This document shows positions 34,049 to 43,316 of a stretch of 64,000 bases of DNA, piece by piece. Source of the stretch: Faucicola sp048551375 (lineage in GTDB: Bacteria > Pseudomonadota > Gammaproteobacteria > Pseudomonadales > Moraxellaceae); assembly GCF_048551375.1 (NCBI RefSeq), contig NZ_JBLYZJ010000005.1, forward strand, positions 62,001 to 126,000, read 5' to 3'. Positions within the stretch are counted from its first letter, which is position 1. The number at the start of each line of letters is the position of its first letter. The position numbers were made by a program, and so were the translations under genes. A model generated the notes under the pieces. The model made no database searches. It was given only the letters and a program-made list of their open reading frames with translations, and had not been told where the DNA came from.

Positions 34049-35887
34049 TTATTTTCTGCCTTGACGTTTACGGTCATTTTCAGTCAAATAACGCTTACGC
34101 AAACGGATTGATTTTGGTGTGACTTCTACCAACTCATCATCTTCAATAAATTCAAGGGCTTGCTCAAGGGTAAAGATAATTGGTGGGGTCAAGATAATCG
34201 CATCATCCGTACCACTGGCACGTACGTTGGTAAGCTGTTTGGCTTTGGTTGGGTTGACAACCATGTCATCACTGCGAGAATTTTGACCGACAATCATACC
34301 TTCATACACTTCGGTTTGTGGTGATACGAACATACGTCCACGCTCTTGTAAGTTAAACAAGGCGTAACCCAATACCGTACCATTCACCATTGAAATCAAC
34401 ACACCATTTTGACGTTTCGCCACATCACCCATTTTGACTGGACCATAATGTGAGAAGCTTGACGTCATAATCCCTGTACCAGAGGTGATGGTCAAGAACT
34501 CTGAACGGAAACCAATCAAACCACGAGATGGGACAGTGGCTTCAATACGAATACGACCTTTGCCATCGACTTCCATATTGGTCAATTCACCTTTACGGTA
34601 GCCCATTTGCTCCATCACTGCACCTTGGTGCTGTTCTTCTACGTCAAAAATCACGTGTTCAAACGGTTCTTGTTTTTCACCATCAATTTCACGCACGATA
34701 ACTTCTGGACGAGAAACGCCTAGCTCAAAACCTTCCCGGCGCATATTTTCAATCAATACTGACAAATGCAATTCGCCACGACCTGATACTTTGAATTTGT
34801 CAGGACTGTCAGTGTCTTCCACACGCAATGCCACGTTATGAATCAATTCACGCTCAAGACGCTCACGGATATTACGAGAGGTGACAAATTTACCTTCTTT
34901 ACCTGCAAACGGAGAGTTATTGACTTGGAACGTCATACTTACGGTTGGCTCATCAACGCTCAACGCAGGCAAGGCTTCAACATTTTGTGGGTCACAGATA
35001 GTGTCTGAAATATTCAGACCATCAATCCCTGTGATACACACGATATCGCCTGCTTGTGCCATCGGTACTTCGATACGGTCAAGACCATGGTAGCCCATGA
35101 TTTGTAGAATACGACCGTTACGCTTATTACCTTCTTTATCAATGATGGTAACAGGGGTATTGGTTTTGACTGAACCACGTTGGATACGACCAATACCAAT
35201 CAAGCCTTTGAAGTTATCATAGTCAAGGCTAGAAATTTGCATTTGGAATGAACCATCCACGTCAACCTGTGGGGCTTCGACCACATTCACGATGGTTTCA
35301 AACAATGGTTGCATATCTTCCGCTAGCTCATCAGGGGCAAGACCTGCAATACCATTCATCGCTGAGGTATAAACAATGGGGAAGTCCAACTGCTCGTCAG
35401 TCGCACCAAGGTTGTCAAACAAGTCAAACACTTGATCCATAACCCAATCTGGGCGAGCCGAGGGTTTGTCAATTTTATTAATCACGACAATCGGTTTTAG
35501 ACCACGAGCAAAGGCTTTTGAGGTCACAAAACGGGTCTGTGGCATTGGGCCATCGACCGCATCAACCAATAATAGTACACAATCCACCATAGACATCACA
35601 CGTTCTACTTCGCCACCAAAGTCGGCGTGACCGGGGGTATCCACGATATTAATACGGTATTCTACACCGTCTTTAGGATTTGTCCATTTGATCGCCGTGT
35701 TTTTGGCAAGAATGGTAATACCACGCTCTTGCTCTAGGGCGTTAGAGTCCATAACACGCTCAACTTCGGCAGCACGCTCACCGAATGTGCCTGATTGTTG
35801 TAATAATTTATCCACAAGGGTGGTTTTACCGTGGTCAACGTGAGCAATGATGGCAATATTGCGTAAATTTTTGATTGAATCTGACAT
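34049..35887 (-). CDS. typA: Ribosome-associated GTPase TypA/BipA
   Basis: A translational GTPase of the EF-G family, needed for ribosome assembly at low temperature and for stress and virulence responses. The 612-aa product has G1 AHVDHGKTT, G2 around ERGITILAKN, G3 DTPGHADFGGEVERVM, G4 NKIDKPSAR and G5 YTSAMNG. Beta-barrel and EF-G III/V-like domains follow. The C-terminal domain has the basic KSIRLRKRYLTENDRKRQGRK tail that contacts the ribosome. Confidence 0.96.
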   Translation of the reverse strand: MSDSIKNLRNIAIIAHVDHGKTTLVDKLLQQSGTFGERAAEVERVMDSNALEQERGITILAKNTAIKWTNPKDGVEYRINIVDTPGHADFGGEVERVMSMVDCVLLLVDAVDGPMPQTRFVTSKAFARGLKPIVVINKIDKPSARPDWVMDQVFDLFDNLGATDEQLDFPIVYTSAMNGIAGLAPDELAEDMQPLFETIVNVVEAPQVDVDGSFQMQISSLDYDNFKGLIGIGRIQRGSVKTNTPVTIIDKEGNKRNGRILQIMGYHGLDRIEVPMAQAGDIVCITGIDGLNISDTICDPQNVEALPALSVDEPTVSMTFQVNNSPFAGKEGKFVTSRNIRERLERELIHNVALRVEDTDSPDKFKVSGRGELHLSVLIENMRREGFELGVSRPEVIVREIDGEKQEPFEHVIFDVEEQHQGAVMEQMGYRKGELTNMEVDGKGRIRIEATVPSRGLIGFRSEFLTITSGTGIMTSSFSHYGPVKMGDVAKRQNGVLISMVNGTVLGYALFNLQERGRMFVSPQTEVYEGMIVGQNSRSDDMVVNPTKAKQLTNVRASGTDDAIILTPPIIFTLEQALEFIEDDELVEVTPKSIRLRKRYLTENDRKRQGRK

Positions 35888-36009
35888 AAAAAAATAACTC
35901 GTTTAAGAAAATAGCTGGGCTATATATTGACTATATAACAGGTAGGGGAAAAATGATGGCTAGTATAACACCGAATCGTGAAATATTGATGAATTTTTTG
36001 ACAAGCAAC

Positions 36010-36039
36010 AAAAAAGCCACCCCAAAGGGTGACTTTTTT
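36010..36039 (-). terminator. Terminator after the OmpA-like gene
   Basis: AAAAAAGCCACCCC, AAA loop, GGGTGACTTTTTT: a strong stem just 25 bp past the stop codon on the minus strand. Confidence 0.88.
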
Positions 36040-36064
36040 GGATCTATGGTATCGCCACTAAAGA

Positions 36065-37222
36065 TTATTGTACGTTCATATCTTTAGTTTGAGTCACAGT
36101 GGCAGTTTTGTTGCCAGTGATGATAGCGTATACACGGCGGTTCATTGCACGACCTTCAGCAGTGTTGTTGTCTGCGATAGGACGGTCATAACCATAACCC
36201 ACAGTGCTAACACGAGTTGGAGCGATGCCGTATTGGTTAACAAGCATTGATTTCACTGCGTTTGCACGGGCTTCTGATAGACGTTGGTTATAACGTGCTG
36301 ATGGACCAGTTTTTGACGCATGACCTTCGATAGAAGCAGTTGAATTTGGATATTCATTCATTTTTTCTGCTACTTTTTGGATCTCTGGTTTGTATTGATC
36401 TTTGATGACAGTTTTGTCATTGTCAAAGAACACACGAAGTTCCATACGTAGGGCATCAGTTTGATCTAACTGTTTTGGACAGCCATTTGCATCAACTACG
36501 ACATTTAACGGGGTATTTGGACATTGGTCAACGCTGTCTAAGACGCCGTCTTGATCTGCATCACCGTCTGTTTTAACAACAACAGGCTCTACAATAGTAG
36601 GCTCTACTGTGGCTACTGCTGGAGCTAAGTGACCACCTAGAACTACGTTCAAACCAGCCAATGCCATGCCTTCCCACCAGTTGTGGTCGAAGTTGTGGAT
36701 TGCACGTGCTTCACCACGTAGGCTCAACGCATCATTTAGACGGTAGTAAGCACCAAGACCTAAATTACCAATGGTATCAGTTGAGGTTGCTTTTTCATTA
36801 CCACTTACAAGAGAAGTTTTTGATTGACCAGCACCTACCAATACGTATGGTTTTACTTTGCTATTGGTGTAACCAGTGAAGGTTTCAGTACCAACGGTAA
36901 AGTTACCTGAGTACATTTTTTCTTCAAAAGTAGGGTTTTCTTGAGTGTTACCCTTAGCATCAACTGAATCAGTTGAAGTTTCACCGTATTCTAACTCAAG
37001 AGCAACGGTTGGGGTCAACTCGATACCAAAGCCTGCACCCGTGTATAGACCATCTTTTTGAGCATAACCACCAAATTGCTCTTTTTGCTTATCAGCAGTA
37101 TCATTGATGCCTTCAGCAACGTGGTAGCCTAGGATTAATGGGGTAACAGTAACACCAGCGTTGGCAACAACTGGCATAGCAACGGCTGCAACAACAGCCA
37201 AAGCGATTTTATTTAACTTCAT
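36065..37222 (-). CDS. OmpA-family outer membrane protein
   Basis: An abundant-type outer-membrane porin and peptidoglycan anchor. The 385-aa product has a signal peptide (MKLNKIALAVVAAVAMPVVANA), then an eight-strand beta-barrel domain (about residues 23-200). A short linker contains a thrombospondin-type-3 calcium repeat (DGDADQDGVLDSVDQCP) and a proline/valine-rich part. The OmpA C-terminal domain follows, with FDNDKTVIKDQYKPEIQKVA and the peptidoglycan (DAP-binding) motif IEGHASKTGPSARYNQRLSEARANAVK. The ribosome site GGAGG lies 7 nt before ATG, fitting high expression. Confidence 0.93.
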   Translation of the reverse strand: MKLNKIALAVVAAVAMPVVANAGVTVTPLILGYHVAEGINDTADKQKEQFGGYAQKDGLYTGAGFGIELTPTVALELEYGETSTDSVDAKGNTQENPTFEEKMYSGNFTVGTETFTGYTNSKVKPYVLVGAGQSKTSLVSGNEKATSTDTIGNLGLGAYYRLNDALSLRGEARAIHNFDHNWWEGMALAGLNVVLGGHLAPAVATVEPTIVEPVVVKTDGDADQDGVLDSVDQCPNTPLNVVVDANGCPKQLDQTDALRMELRVFFDNDKTVIKDQYKPEIQKVAEKMNEYPNSTASIEGHASKTGPSARYNQRLSEARANAVKSMLVNQYGIAPTRVSTVGYGYDRPIADNNTAEGRAMNRRVYAIITGNKTATVTQTKDMNVQ

Positions 37223-37785
37223 GGATTTTCCTCCAAAGGGTAGTCTAAGTTAACAACTAAAATAACTCACAACATCGCATTGTTTAATCAATGTTACTAT
37301 ACAAACGAGCAATGTTGATACTTTGAATATAGCTTAACGGTTGCAAAGTAAGTTTACAACGCTTTTTTTTACTTTGCTACACATTATTACACGATTATCA
37401 CAATTATGTTATGATTGTTATTAAACAATAGCTTGGTTTATAACACGCATATATGCCTTATAAAAACCAAAATCTAAAGAAACATTCATAGACTGGGTTT
37501 TGACATGCTTTAAATTTTAATATACTCCGATTTATTTTACTAGCTCATCGCCAAGGTTTATCACTAAAAACTACATTTTATTCACATTCCTTTACTTTAA
37601 ATTAATATTTAAGCGTTTAATCAGCTTTTTTAAAAAACATTTTTTGAGTTTTGGTAATGCCTTACTATCAAATTATTGGAATAATGCGAGGATTAAGGTG
37701 ATTGCGAATGCTTTTTAGTGTATAATTGTTCACTGAATTGAATGGAAATTTTATAAAAGGCATGAAAACATAAGGATATGTTACG
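37223..37785. other. Long AT-rich promoter region between OmpA and prepilin genes
   Basis: 563 bp separating two divergent genes; no gene, repeat or tRNA seen. On the minus strand TATAGT near 37296-37301, about 75 nt before the ompA-like start, is a candidate -10 box, without a good -35. On the plus strand TGTATAAT (TATAAT at 37721-37726) lies 60 nt before the prepilin gene, again with no clear -35. The length and AT content suggest a long OmpA-type 5' leader or binding sites for nucleoid proteins; this is inference. Confidence 0.4.
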
Positions 37786-38337
37786 ATGTTGTCATATTAT
37801 TTTAGCGATATAAATCAAGGTTTTACCTTGGTAGAGTTATTAACAAGCATAGCAATTCTAGTGATTTTGTTAGGTTTGATTAGTCCAATGGCACTTGATG
37901 AATTTAAAAATATGGAAAGCAAAACTATTGCAACCAAAATACATAGTTTTTTAAATAATTCTAAGCAATTAGCTTTGGTTTATCAGTCACCGATTACCTT
38001 ATGTGTTGCCAATGACAACTACGAATGTGTCCTAACTAATGGCACACAACTCATTAGTTTTATTGATAAAAATGACAACCACCGCATCGACAGCCCCACT
38101 GAAACCACTCAACAAATACAAACCTTAGACAATCGTTTTGGTGAAGTAGCGATTAGTGTAGCACTAAATAAAAGCTATATTATTATGAAACCTGACAGTG
38201 GGCGACCCATCGGCTATATGGGGAGCATCAAATATTGCCCAACGGATGGTGACAATAAATATAAGTTTAAAATTAGTTTTAGCAAAACAGGGATTATTAA
38301 ATTGAAAAAAGACAGTGATGAAGCGACTAACTGTTAA
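37786..38337 (+). CDS. Type IV prepilin-like protein (GspH/FimT family)
   Basis: A minor pseudopilin candidate. In the 183-aa product a 12-residue leader ends at Gly before FTLVELLTSIAILVILLGLISP. This is the prepilin peptidase site with the conserved Phe(+1) and Glu(+5), followed by the long N-terminal helix. The remaining 130 residues contain two cysteines (CVANDNYEC) and a near-terminal pair (CPTDGDNKYK..., final C), a layout common in FimT/GspH. Unusually, no other pilus gene adjoins it, so it would rely on assembly genes elsewhere, perhaps for DNA uptake. The stop overlaps the convergent pdxJ stop by 4 bp. Confidence 0.82.
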   Translation: MLSYYFSDINQGFTLVELLTSIAILVILLGLISPMALDEFKNMESKTIATKIHSFLNNSKQLALVYQSPITLCVANDNYECVLTNGTQLISFIDKNDNHRIDSPTETTQQIQTLDNRFGEVAISVALNKSYIIMKPDSGRPIGYMGSIKYCPTDGDNKYKFKISFSKTGIIKLKKDSDEATNC

Positions 38338-39068
38338 AAAAACGCTTCTTTCATGGCTTTCACGGCGTTCTCTAACCCCATAAATACGCTATCAGCAATG
38401 ATGGCGTGACCGATATTGAGTTCATGGATACCTTCAAAATTCGCAATCGGTGCGACATTATAACGTGTCAAACCATGCCCCGCATTCACCAACAAACTTG
38501 GCTGAGTGGCTTTGGCAAAACCAATCGCATCACGAATACGAATCAACTCAGTATCAACCGCATCTTCATCATTAGCCAGCCAATATTCCGCATACGCCCC
38601 TGTGTGGATTTCGATGGCATCGGCTTGCAATTCAATACTTTTGGCAATTTGGTCGTGGCTAGGGTCGATAAATAGCGATACTTGCGTACCAACGGCATGC
38701 AGTTTTGCAATCGCATGGGCAATTTTATCCGCATTGCCAATCACGTCCAGTCCGCCTTCAGTAGTGAGCTCTTGGCGTTTTTCTGGTACAAGGCATACCC
38801 ATGCAGGCTTGACATCACAAGCGATGGAAAGCATTTCATCGGTCACTGCCATCTCTAAATTCATGCGTGTGGTCATCACCTTTGCTAAGCGATATACGTC
38901 ATCATCTTGGATATGACGGCGGTCTTCACGCAAGTGTAAGGTAATACCATCTGCCCCTGCTTGCTCGCAAATTAACGCTCCTTCAACAGGGTCTGGATAG
39001 TTTACGCCTCGTGCTTGGCGGAGCGTGGCAATGTGGTCAATATTAACACCTAATAACGGTTTGTTCAT
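38334..39068 (-). CDS. pdxJ: Pyridoxine 5'-phosphate synthase
   Basis: A TIM-barrel enzyme joining 1-deoxyxylulose 5-phosphate and 3-amino-2-oxopropyl phosphate in vitamin B6 synthesis. The 244-aa product contains the diagnostic GVNIDHIATLRQARG, ITLHLREDRRHIQDDDV, VCLVPEKRQELTTEGG and NAGHGLTRYNVAPI segments. It is the last gene of the lepA-lepB-DUF4845-rnc-era-recO-pdxJ run, 23 bp after recO. Confidence 0.96.
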   Translation of the reverse strand: MNKPLLGVNIDHIATLRQARGVNYPDPVEGALICEQAGADGITLHLREDRRHIQDDDVYRLAKVMTTRMNLEMAVTDEMLSIACDVKPAWVCLVPEKRQELTTEGGLDVIGNADKIAHAIAKLHAVGTQVSLFIDPSHDQIAKSIELQADAIEIHTGAYAEYWLANDEDAVDTELIRIRDAIGFAKATQPSLLVNAGHGLTRYNVAPIANFEGIHELNIGHAIIADSVFMGLENAVKAMKEAFF

Positions 39069-39091
39069 GGGCTTGCCTATTTATTTATAAA

Positions 39092-39841
39092 TTATTGATA
39101 TTGCAAAAATTGTCGCCACAATTCACGGCTTTGTAACTGCTGATAATTTAACAAATTATCCAAAATATTGCGATAGATACCACCCATTTGATTGAGTACA
39201 TGTGTCGTTGATTGCGGTGTGTTTGCCAAACTTTGCTCAAAAATAGCAGTGTCTTGCAAACACGCTTGCCATTGCTGGATTTGCTCGCCTGTCACCACAA
39301 AATCTGCTTTATCCAATGCTAACAGATCAACAAACCCTTGTTGCAGTTGATAACGGTAAACTTGTTCGGCTTGATAAGATAAACCAAACGAATCCACGCT
39401 AAAATCCAAGCCATAACCCAATTCATCAAATAATAAGGTTTCAAACTGACGTAATTGCCATTTTAATAGGGTTAAATCATCTGTAGTTGAAGTTTGAAAA
39501 AGTTGTGAAATCTGCTGAATCGTGCCTTGATAGCCTAGCCATAATTCGCCGAGCGGTTCTTCAACTGGTAATAATTTGAGCAAAATTTCATTGAGATATA
39601 GCCCTGCAAATAGCCCCTGCCCTGTCAATGATGTGTTAAATGTTATCACTTGACTTTGGCTAAAGGTTTTAAGGCTGTTTTTACCTGTGGCAAACAAGGC
39701 AATCGGCATAAATAACGGCAAGTTTTTTTTACCAATGCCATGTACCACGCCCCATTCTTGGGTAAAAAAATAAATCAGACTACGACTTTCACCATGCGGT
39801 TTTTGGTGTAAAACGTAGCCTGTGAGTGGTTGGTTTCGCAC
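39092..39841 (-). CDS. recO: DNA repair protein RecO
   Basis: A recombination mediator that loads RecA with RecR in the RecF pathway. The 249-aa product begins with the N-terminal OB fold (GYVLHQKPHGESRSLIYFFTQEWGVVHGIGKK), followed by a helical domain including LNEILLKLLPVEEPLGELWLGY. The zinc-binding cysteines seen in many RecO proteins are absent, as in several gammaproteobacteria. It lies 6 bp downstream of era, so the two are co-transcribed. Confidence 0.92.
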   Translation of the reverse strand: MRNQPLTGYVLHQKPHGESRSLIYFFTQEWGVVHGIGKKNLPLFMPIALFATGKNSLKTFSQSQVITFNTSLTGQGLFAGLYLNEILLKLLPVEEPLGELWLGYQGTIQQISQLFQTSTTDDLTLLKWQLRQFETLLFDELGYGLDFSVDSFGLSYQAEQVYRYQLQQGFVDLLALDKADFVVTGEQIQQWQACLQDTAIFEQSLANTPQSTTHVLNQMGGIYRNILDNLLNYQQLQSRELWRQFLQYQ

Positions 39842-39847
39842 GCTTTT

Positions 39848-40852
39848 TTAATAGCCCAAACTGGTTAAGGCTCTTTCATCATCCGACCAACCTTTTTTGA
39901 CTTTCACCCACAAAGTCAGCATAACTTTTTTGCCAAACATCGCTTCCATGTCTTGCCGTGCATCAATGCCAATTTGTTTGATTTTTTCGCCTTTATCGCC
40001 AATGACGATGGCTTTCTGCCCTTGACGTTCGACAAAAATGGTCGCATCAATAAAGGTCACCGCTTTTCGCCATTTGCCAGTTTTTGGGTCTTGGTGGGCA
40101 GGTTCATCTTTAAAAGTATCAATTTGCACGGTCAAGTCATACGGAATCTCATCGCCTGAACTACGCATGACTTTTTCACGAATCATTTCACTGGCTAAAA
40201 AACGCTCAGAACGGTCAGTGACCTGCTCGGCAGCATAAATCGGCTCGGCGATTGGTAAATGTTTACCAATGACTTTTAGCAATTCGTCCAAATTTTGCCC
40301 ACGCAATGCTGAAACTGGCACGATATCAGCAAACACGCCTGTATCATGTAGTTTTTGCAATAACGCAAACATTTCGACACGGCTATCAACCGTATCGGTT
40401 TTATTTACCACAGCAACCACAGGCACATCAAGGTTTTGCACTTTGGCAAACACCAGCTCGTCATCGCTGACCCATTTTAGCCCATCGACCACAAACAGCA
40501 CCACATCGACATCGACCAACGCAGAGGTGGCCGCCTTATTCATGCGTTCGTTGATGGCTCGTACTTCTTTGGCGTGGATACCCGGCGTATCGACAAACAC
40601 CGCCTGCATGGCTTCATCGGTATAAATTCCCATAATACGATGGCGGGTGGTTTGTGGTTTGCGTGAAGTAATCGACAGTTTTTGACCTAAAATATGGTTC
40701 ATCAAGGTTGATTTGCCGACATTCGGACGACCGACAATCGCCACATAACCTGTGCGAAAGTCTTCGGCTCGCTCGGGTTCAGCTTGGCTTGGGTTAAAAA
40801 ATTGGGCGATGACATCATCATTTGGGTCTAACATAGCGTTGGTTTCATTCAT
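39848..40852 (-). CDS. era: GTPase Era
   Basis: Binds the 3' end of 16S rRNA and assists 30S maturation. The 334-aa protein carries G1 GRPNVGKSTL, G3 DTPGIH, G4 NKTD and G5 VSALRGQN. The C-terminal KH domain includes AIVIGDKGEKIKQIGIDARQDME. A 25-residue acidic N-terminal extension (PNDDVIAQFFNPSQAEPERAED) precedes the GTPase domain, making it longer than E. coli Era (301 aa). It sits between rnc (15 bp) and recO. Confidence 0.96.
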   Translation of the reverse strand: MNETNAMLDPNDDVIAQFFNPSQAEPERAEDFRTGYVAIVGRPNVGKSTLMNHILGQKLSITSRKPQTTRHRIMGIYTDEAMQAVFVDTPGIHAKEVRAINERMNKAATSALVDVDVVLFVVDGLKWVSDDELVFAKVQNLDVPVVAVVNKTDTVDSRVEMFALLQKLHDTGVFADIVPVSALRGQNLDELLKVIGKHLPIAEPIYAAEQVTDRSERFLASEMIREKVMRSSGDEIPYDLTVQIDTFKDEPAHQDPKTGKWRKAVTFIDATIFVERQGQKAIVIGDKGEKIKQIGIDARQDMEAMFGKKVMLTLWVKVKKGWSDDERALTSLGY

Positions 40853-40867
40853 AAATTTGGGTATTCA

Positions 40868-41632
40868 TTAATTAAGTTGTTTGGTTAATTCTAATAGCAT
40901 TAATTCAGCACAGCGTTGTTCGGCAATACGGCGACTTTCGCCTTGAGCATTGGTTTTATGATTAAAAATTTGATTATCAAGGCTAAAATTAACATGACAA
41001 TCTACAATAAAGGTTTGATTGGGGGCATTGCCCAACGTATCAATAAGCTCATAACGTGGCAGTGCAATTTGATGGGCTTGCAATAACTCTTGCAAACGAC
41101 TTTTGCCATCTTTTAGCACTTTTTGTTCATCGACTTTATCAAACAGCTCACTAAACCACGCCAAAACACAGGCTTTGACCGTATTAAAATCGCCACTGTC
41201 CAAATAAATCGCCCCAATCAGCGCTTCCACCGCATCAGCAAGAATCGAGGCACGCTGTCTGCCACCGCCTTTTCGCTCACCGACACCCAAAATCAGATAG
41301 TCTGATAGCTTCAAGTTTTTGGCAATAATTACCAAGGTGGCTTCACGCACCAAAGTGGCACGCATGCGAGTCAACTGCCCTTCATTATACGTGGGATTGC
41401 GTTGAAATAAGGCTTCGGCAATGACCACACCGAGCAACGCATCGCCCAAAAACTCAAGACGTTCATAGTTATGCTCGCTGTCATACGAGCGGTGCATCAA
41501 TGCCAAAATTGGTAAGTTAATATTACTAAACTGATAACCCATTTGATAAAACAACGCTGTCAGTTGACGCACTTGGGGCGGTAGTTTTTTTTGGTCAAAA
41601 ATGGGTGGTGTAATATCAGTCATGTCAATCAT
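40868..41632 (-). CDS. rnc: Ribonuclease III
   Basis: A dsRNA endonuclease maturing rRNA and regulating mRNAs. The 254-aa product carries the catalytic signature NYERLEFLGDALLGVVIAE, the second acidic site ADAVEALIGAIYLD, and a C-terminal dsRNA-binding domain (about residues 175-252) with the QGESRRIAEQRCAELMLLEL helix. A start at the fourth codon (41623) is equally plausible. The rnc-era pair is conserved across bacteria. Confidence 0.95.
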   Translation of the reverse strand: MIDMTDITPPIFDQKKLPPQVRQLTALFYQMGYQFSNINLPILALMHRSYDSEHNYERLEFLGDALLGVVIAEALFQRNPTYNEGQLTRMRATLVREATLVIIAKNLKLSDYLILGVGERKGGGRQRASILADAVEALIGAIYLDSGDFNTVKACVLAWFSELFDKVDEQKVLKDGKSRLQELLQAHQIALPRYELIDTLGNAPNQTFIVDCHVNFSLDNQIFNHKTNAQGESRRIAEQRCAELMLLELTKQLN

Positions 41633-41687
41633 TAATCATTTGGCGAACATAAGGGTTTAGCGAAATTCACAACAAGGCGATGTTACC

Positions 41688-42080
41688 TTATTGTTTGGCA
41701 AGCTTGGCATCTTCTGCAGTAATGGTATCTTCAAAACGATTGACAATATCCACATTCCCAAAGAAATTATTGACTTCGCTATAATTCAATTTGACGCTCA
41801 TCGCCCCTGGCATATTATCCACTACTTCAATCACTTCTTCTGGCTTTTGAGTATAACCATTAATATTCCACTGTGACATCAAATTATTCAAAAACTGTTT
41901 ATCAGTTTCTTTATTATCATTGGATTTTTTAAGTTCCCATGCCACCGATTTTTTTAATTGATAGTGACCGATTTGGGCAGGAATAATGCCCATACCGATT
42001 TTACCGCATACCACAATCAGTACAATCAAAATCACAATACCTGAAACGCTTGCACCTCGTTGTTGACTAGGTAAATTCAT
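41688..42080 (-). CDS. DUF4845 family membrane protein
   Basis: A small inner-membrane protein of unknown function that regularly sits between lepB and rnc in gammaproteobacteria. The start at 42080 (MNLPSQQRGASVSGIVILIV) follows GGAG at 7 nt spacing; 7 further codons upstream are open. The 130-aa product has one transmembrane segment (GIVILIVLIVVCGKIGMGIIPA) and a roughly 100-residue periplasmic domain. The QRG-S motif before the helix slightly resembles a pilin-type leader but is not one. Confidence 0.82.
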   Translation of the reverse strand: MNLPSQQRGASVSGIVILIVLIVVCGKIGMGIIPAQIGHYQLKKSVAWELKKSNDNKETDKQFLNNLMSQWNINGYTQKPEEVIEVVDNMPGAMSVKLNYSEVNNFFGNVDIVNRFEDTITAEDAKLAKQ

Positions 42081-42220
42081 GGTTTGCTCCAAAATTATCA
42101 TTATTAATATAGGAAATTAATTAAACATCAAACATCAAAACGTATGGCATCCAGTTGATAGACAAACATAATGTTTGTCCTTACAATTTACCCCAACTAC
42201 GCAAGAAACGTCAACCGTTA

Positions 42221-43123
42221 TCAGTGAATTGCACCGTTACGATTGAAAGTCGGTACACTCAAGCCAGTTTGTTTGTGCATCCAAACATAAGTTGCCTTAC
42301 CTGCCAAATTTTCATCTGGCACAAAGCCCCAAAAACGGCTATCGGCACTGCGGTCACGGTTATCACCCATCACAAAATACTGCCCTTGGGGAACGGTCAC
42401 TTGCCATTGTTGCCCTTGGGTTTGGTTAAGGGTTGGTGATACTTTTTGTAAAAATTCGGCATACGGATACCATTGGTCACCCAAATAACGGACATTATGC
42501 GTATGTTCACTACTTACCGCTTCTTGCACATATTTAGCCGATTGCTCTTCTTGATTGCCCATCGCTTGGGCTTGTTCTAGGGTAATCGCCTGCCCTGTTT
42601 CGGTCTGCCCTGCTGGGTATAATTGGGCGGTCATCTTGGGGTCAGGGGTATAGTTCGCAGGAACGGTGGCGATAGCTTTCCCATTAACACTGAGTACGCC
42701 ATTGTTAAAACTCACCGTATCACCACCCACACCAATCACACGCTTGATGTAGTAAATTTTTGGATTTTCAGGGTAGCGGAAAACAACCACATCGCCATGT
42801 TGCGGATTGCCTAAATCCACCACTTTGGTGTTGATGAGTGGCAAGCGAATACCATAGGCATATTTATTAACGGCTATAAAATCGCCTGTATATAAAGTGG
42901 GTACCATTGATGATGATGGAATGTTAAATGGCTCAACAATAAATGAACGCACCACCAACACCACAGCTAAAATGGGAAAAAAATCATACGCCCAACGCAC
43001 TAGGGCGGTTGATTGTTCTAAGCCTTTGGTTTTTTTCTGTTTTAATACCAGTTTATCCAGTAGCCAAATCGCCCCCAAAACAAGGGTTAGAGGTACAAGA
43101 ACTAAATTAAAATCAAAATCCAT
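42221..43123 (-). CDS. lepB: Signal peptidase I
   Basis: Cleaves signal peptides at the periplasmic face of the inner membrane. The 300-aa product has two N-terminal membrane segments flanking a basic loop (KLVLKQKKTKG). The catalytic Ser is in FNIPSSSMVPTL and the catalytic Lys in YYIKRVIGVGGD. Box E GDNRDRSADSRFWGFVP is intact. It lies between lepA and the DUF4845 gene on one strand. Confidence 0.96.
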   Translation of the reverse strand: MDFDFNLVLVPLTLVLGAIWLLDKLVLKQKKTKGLEQSTALVRWAYDFFPILAVVLVVRSFIVEPFNIPSSSMVPTLYTGDFIAVNKYAYGIRLPLINTKVVDLGNPQHGDVVVFRYPENPKIYYIKRVIGVGGDTVSFNNGVLSVNGKAIATVPANYTPDPKMTAQLYPAGQTETGQAITLEQAQAMGNQEEQSAKYVQEAVSSEHTHNVRYLGDQWYPYAEFLQKVSPTLNQTQGQQWQVTVPQGQYFVMGDNRDRSADSRFWGFVPDENLAGKATYVWMHKQTGLSVPTFNRNGAIH

Positions 43124-43204
43124 TGGGTTTTCCCTTTAACATTCTGTTTGACATAGCAATTTTGCTGTCAATTTTCGTGGGTCGTGGGTTACGCTTTACC
43201 ACCC

Positions 43205-43300
43205 ATTTGAATGAACCTAGAAATAATATTTTGAAATTTTGGGCGTATGCAATACGCCCCTACCAAACTATCTTATTTCTAATTTAAACTACGATAAAAA
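43205..43300. repeat. Palindromic element family A copy between lepA and lepB
   Basis: It runs from about TGAACCTAGAAATAATATTT to AATTTAAACTACGATA, with core GGGCGTATGCAATACGCCCC. A GTGGGTTA-type unit lies just beside it (43176-43206). The element therefore sits inside the lepA-lepB transcription unit. Confidence 0.7.
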
Positions 43301-43316
43301 CCACATTTCAACGAAA

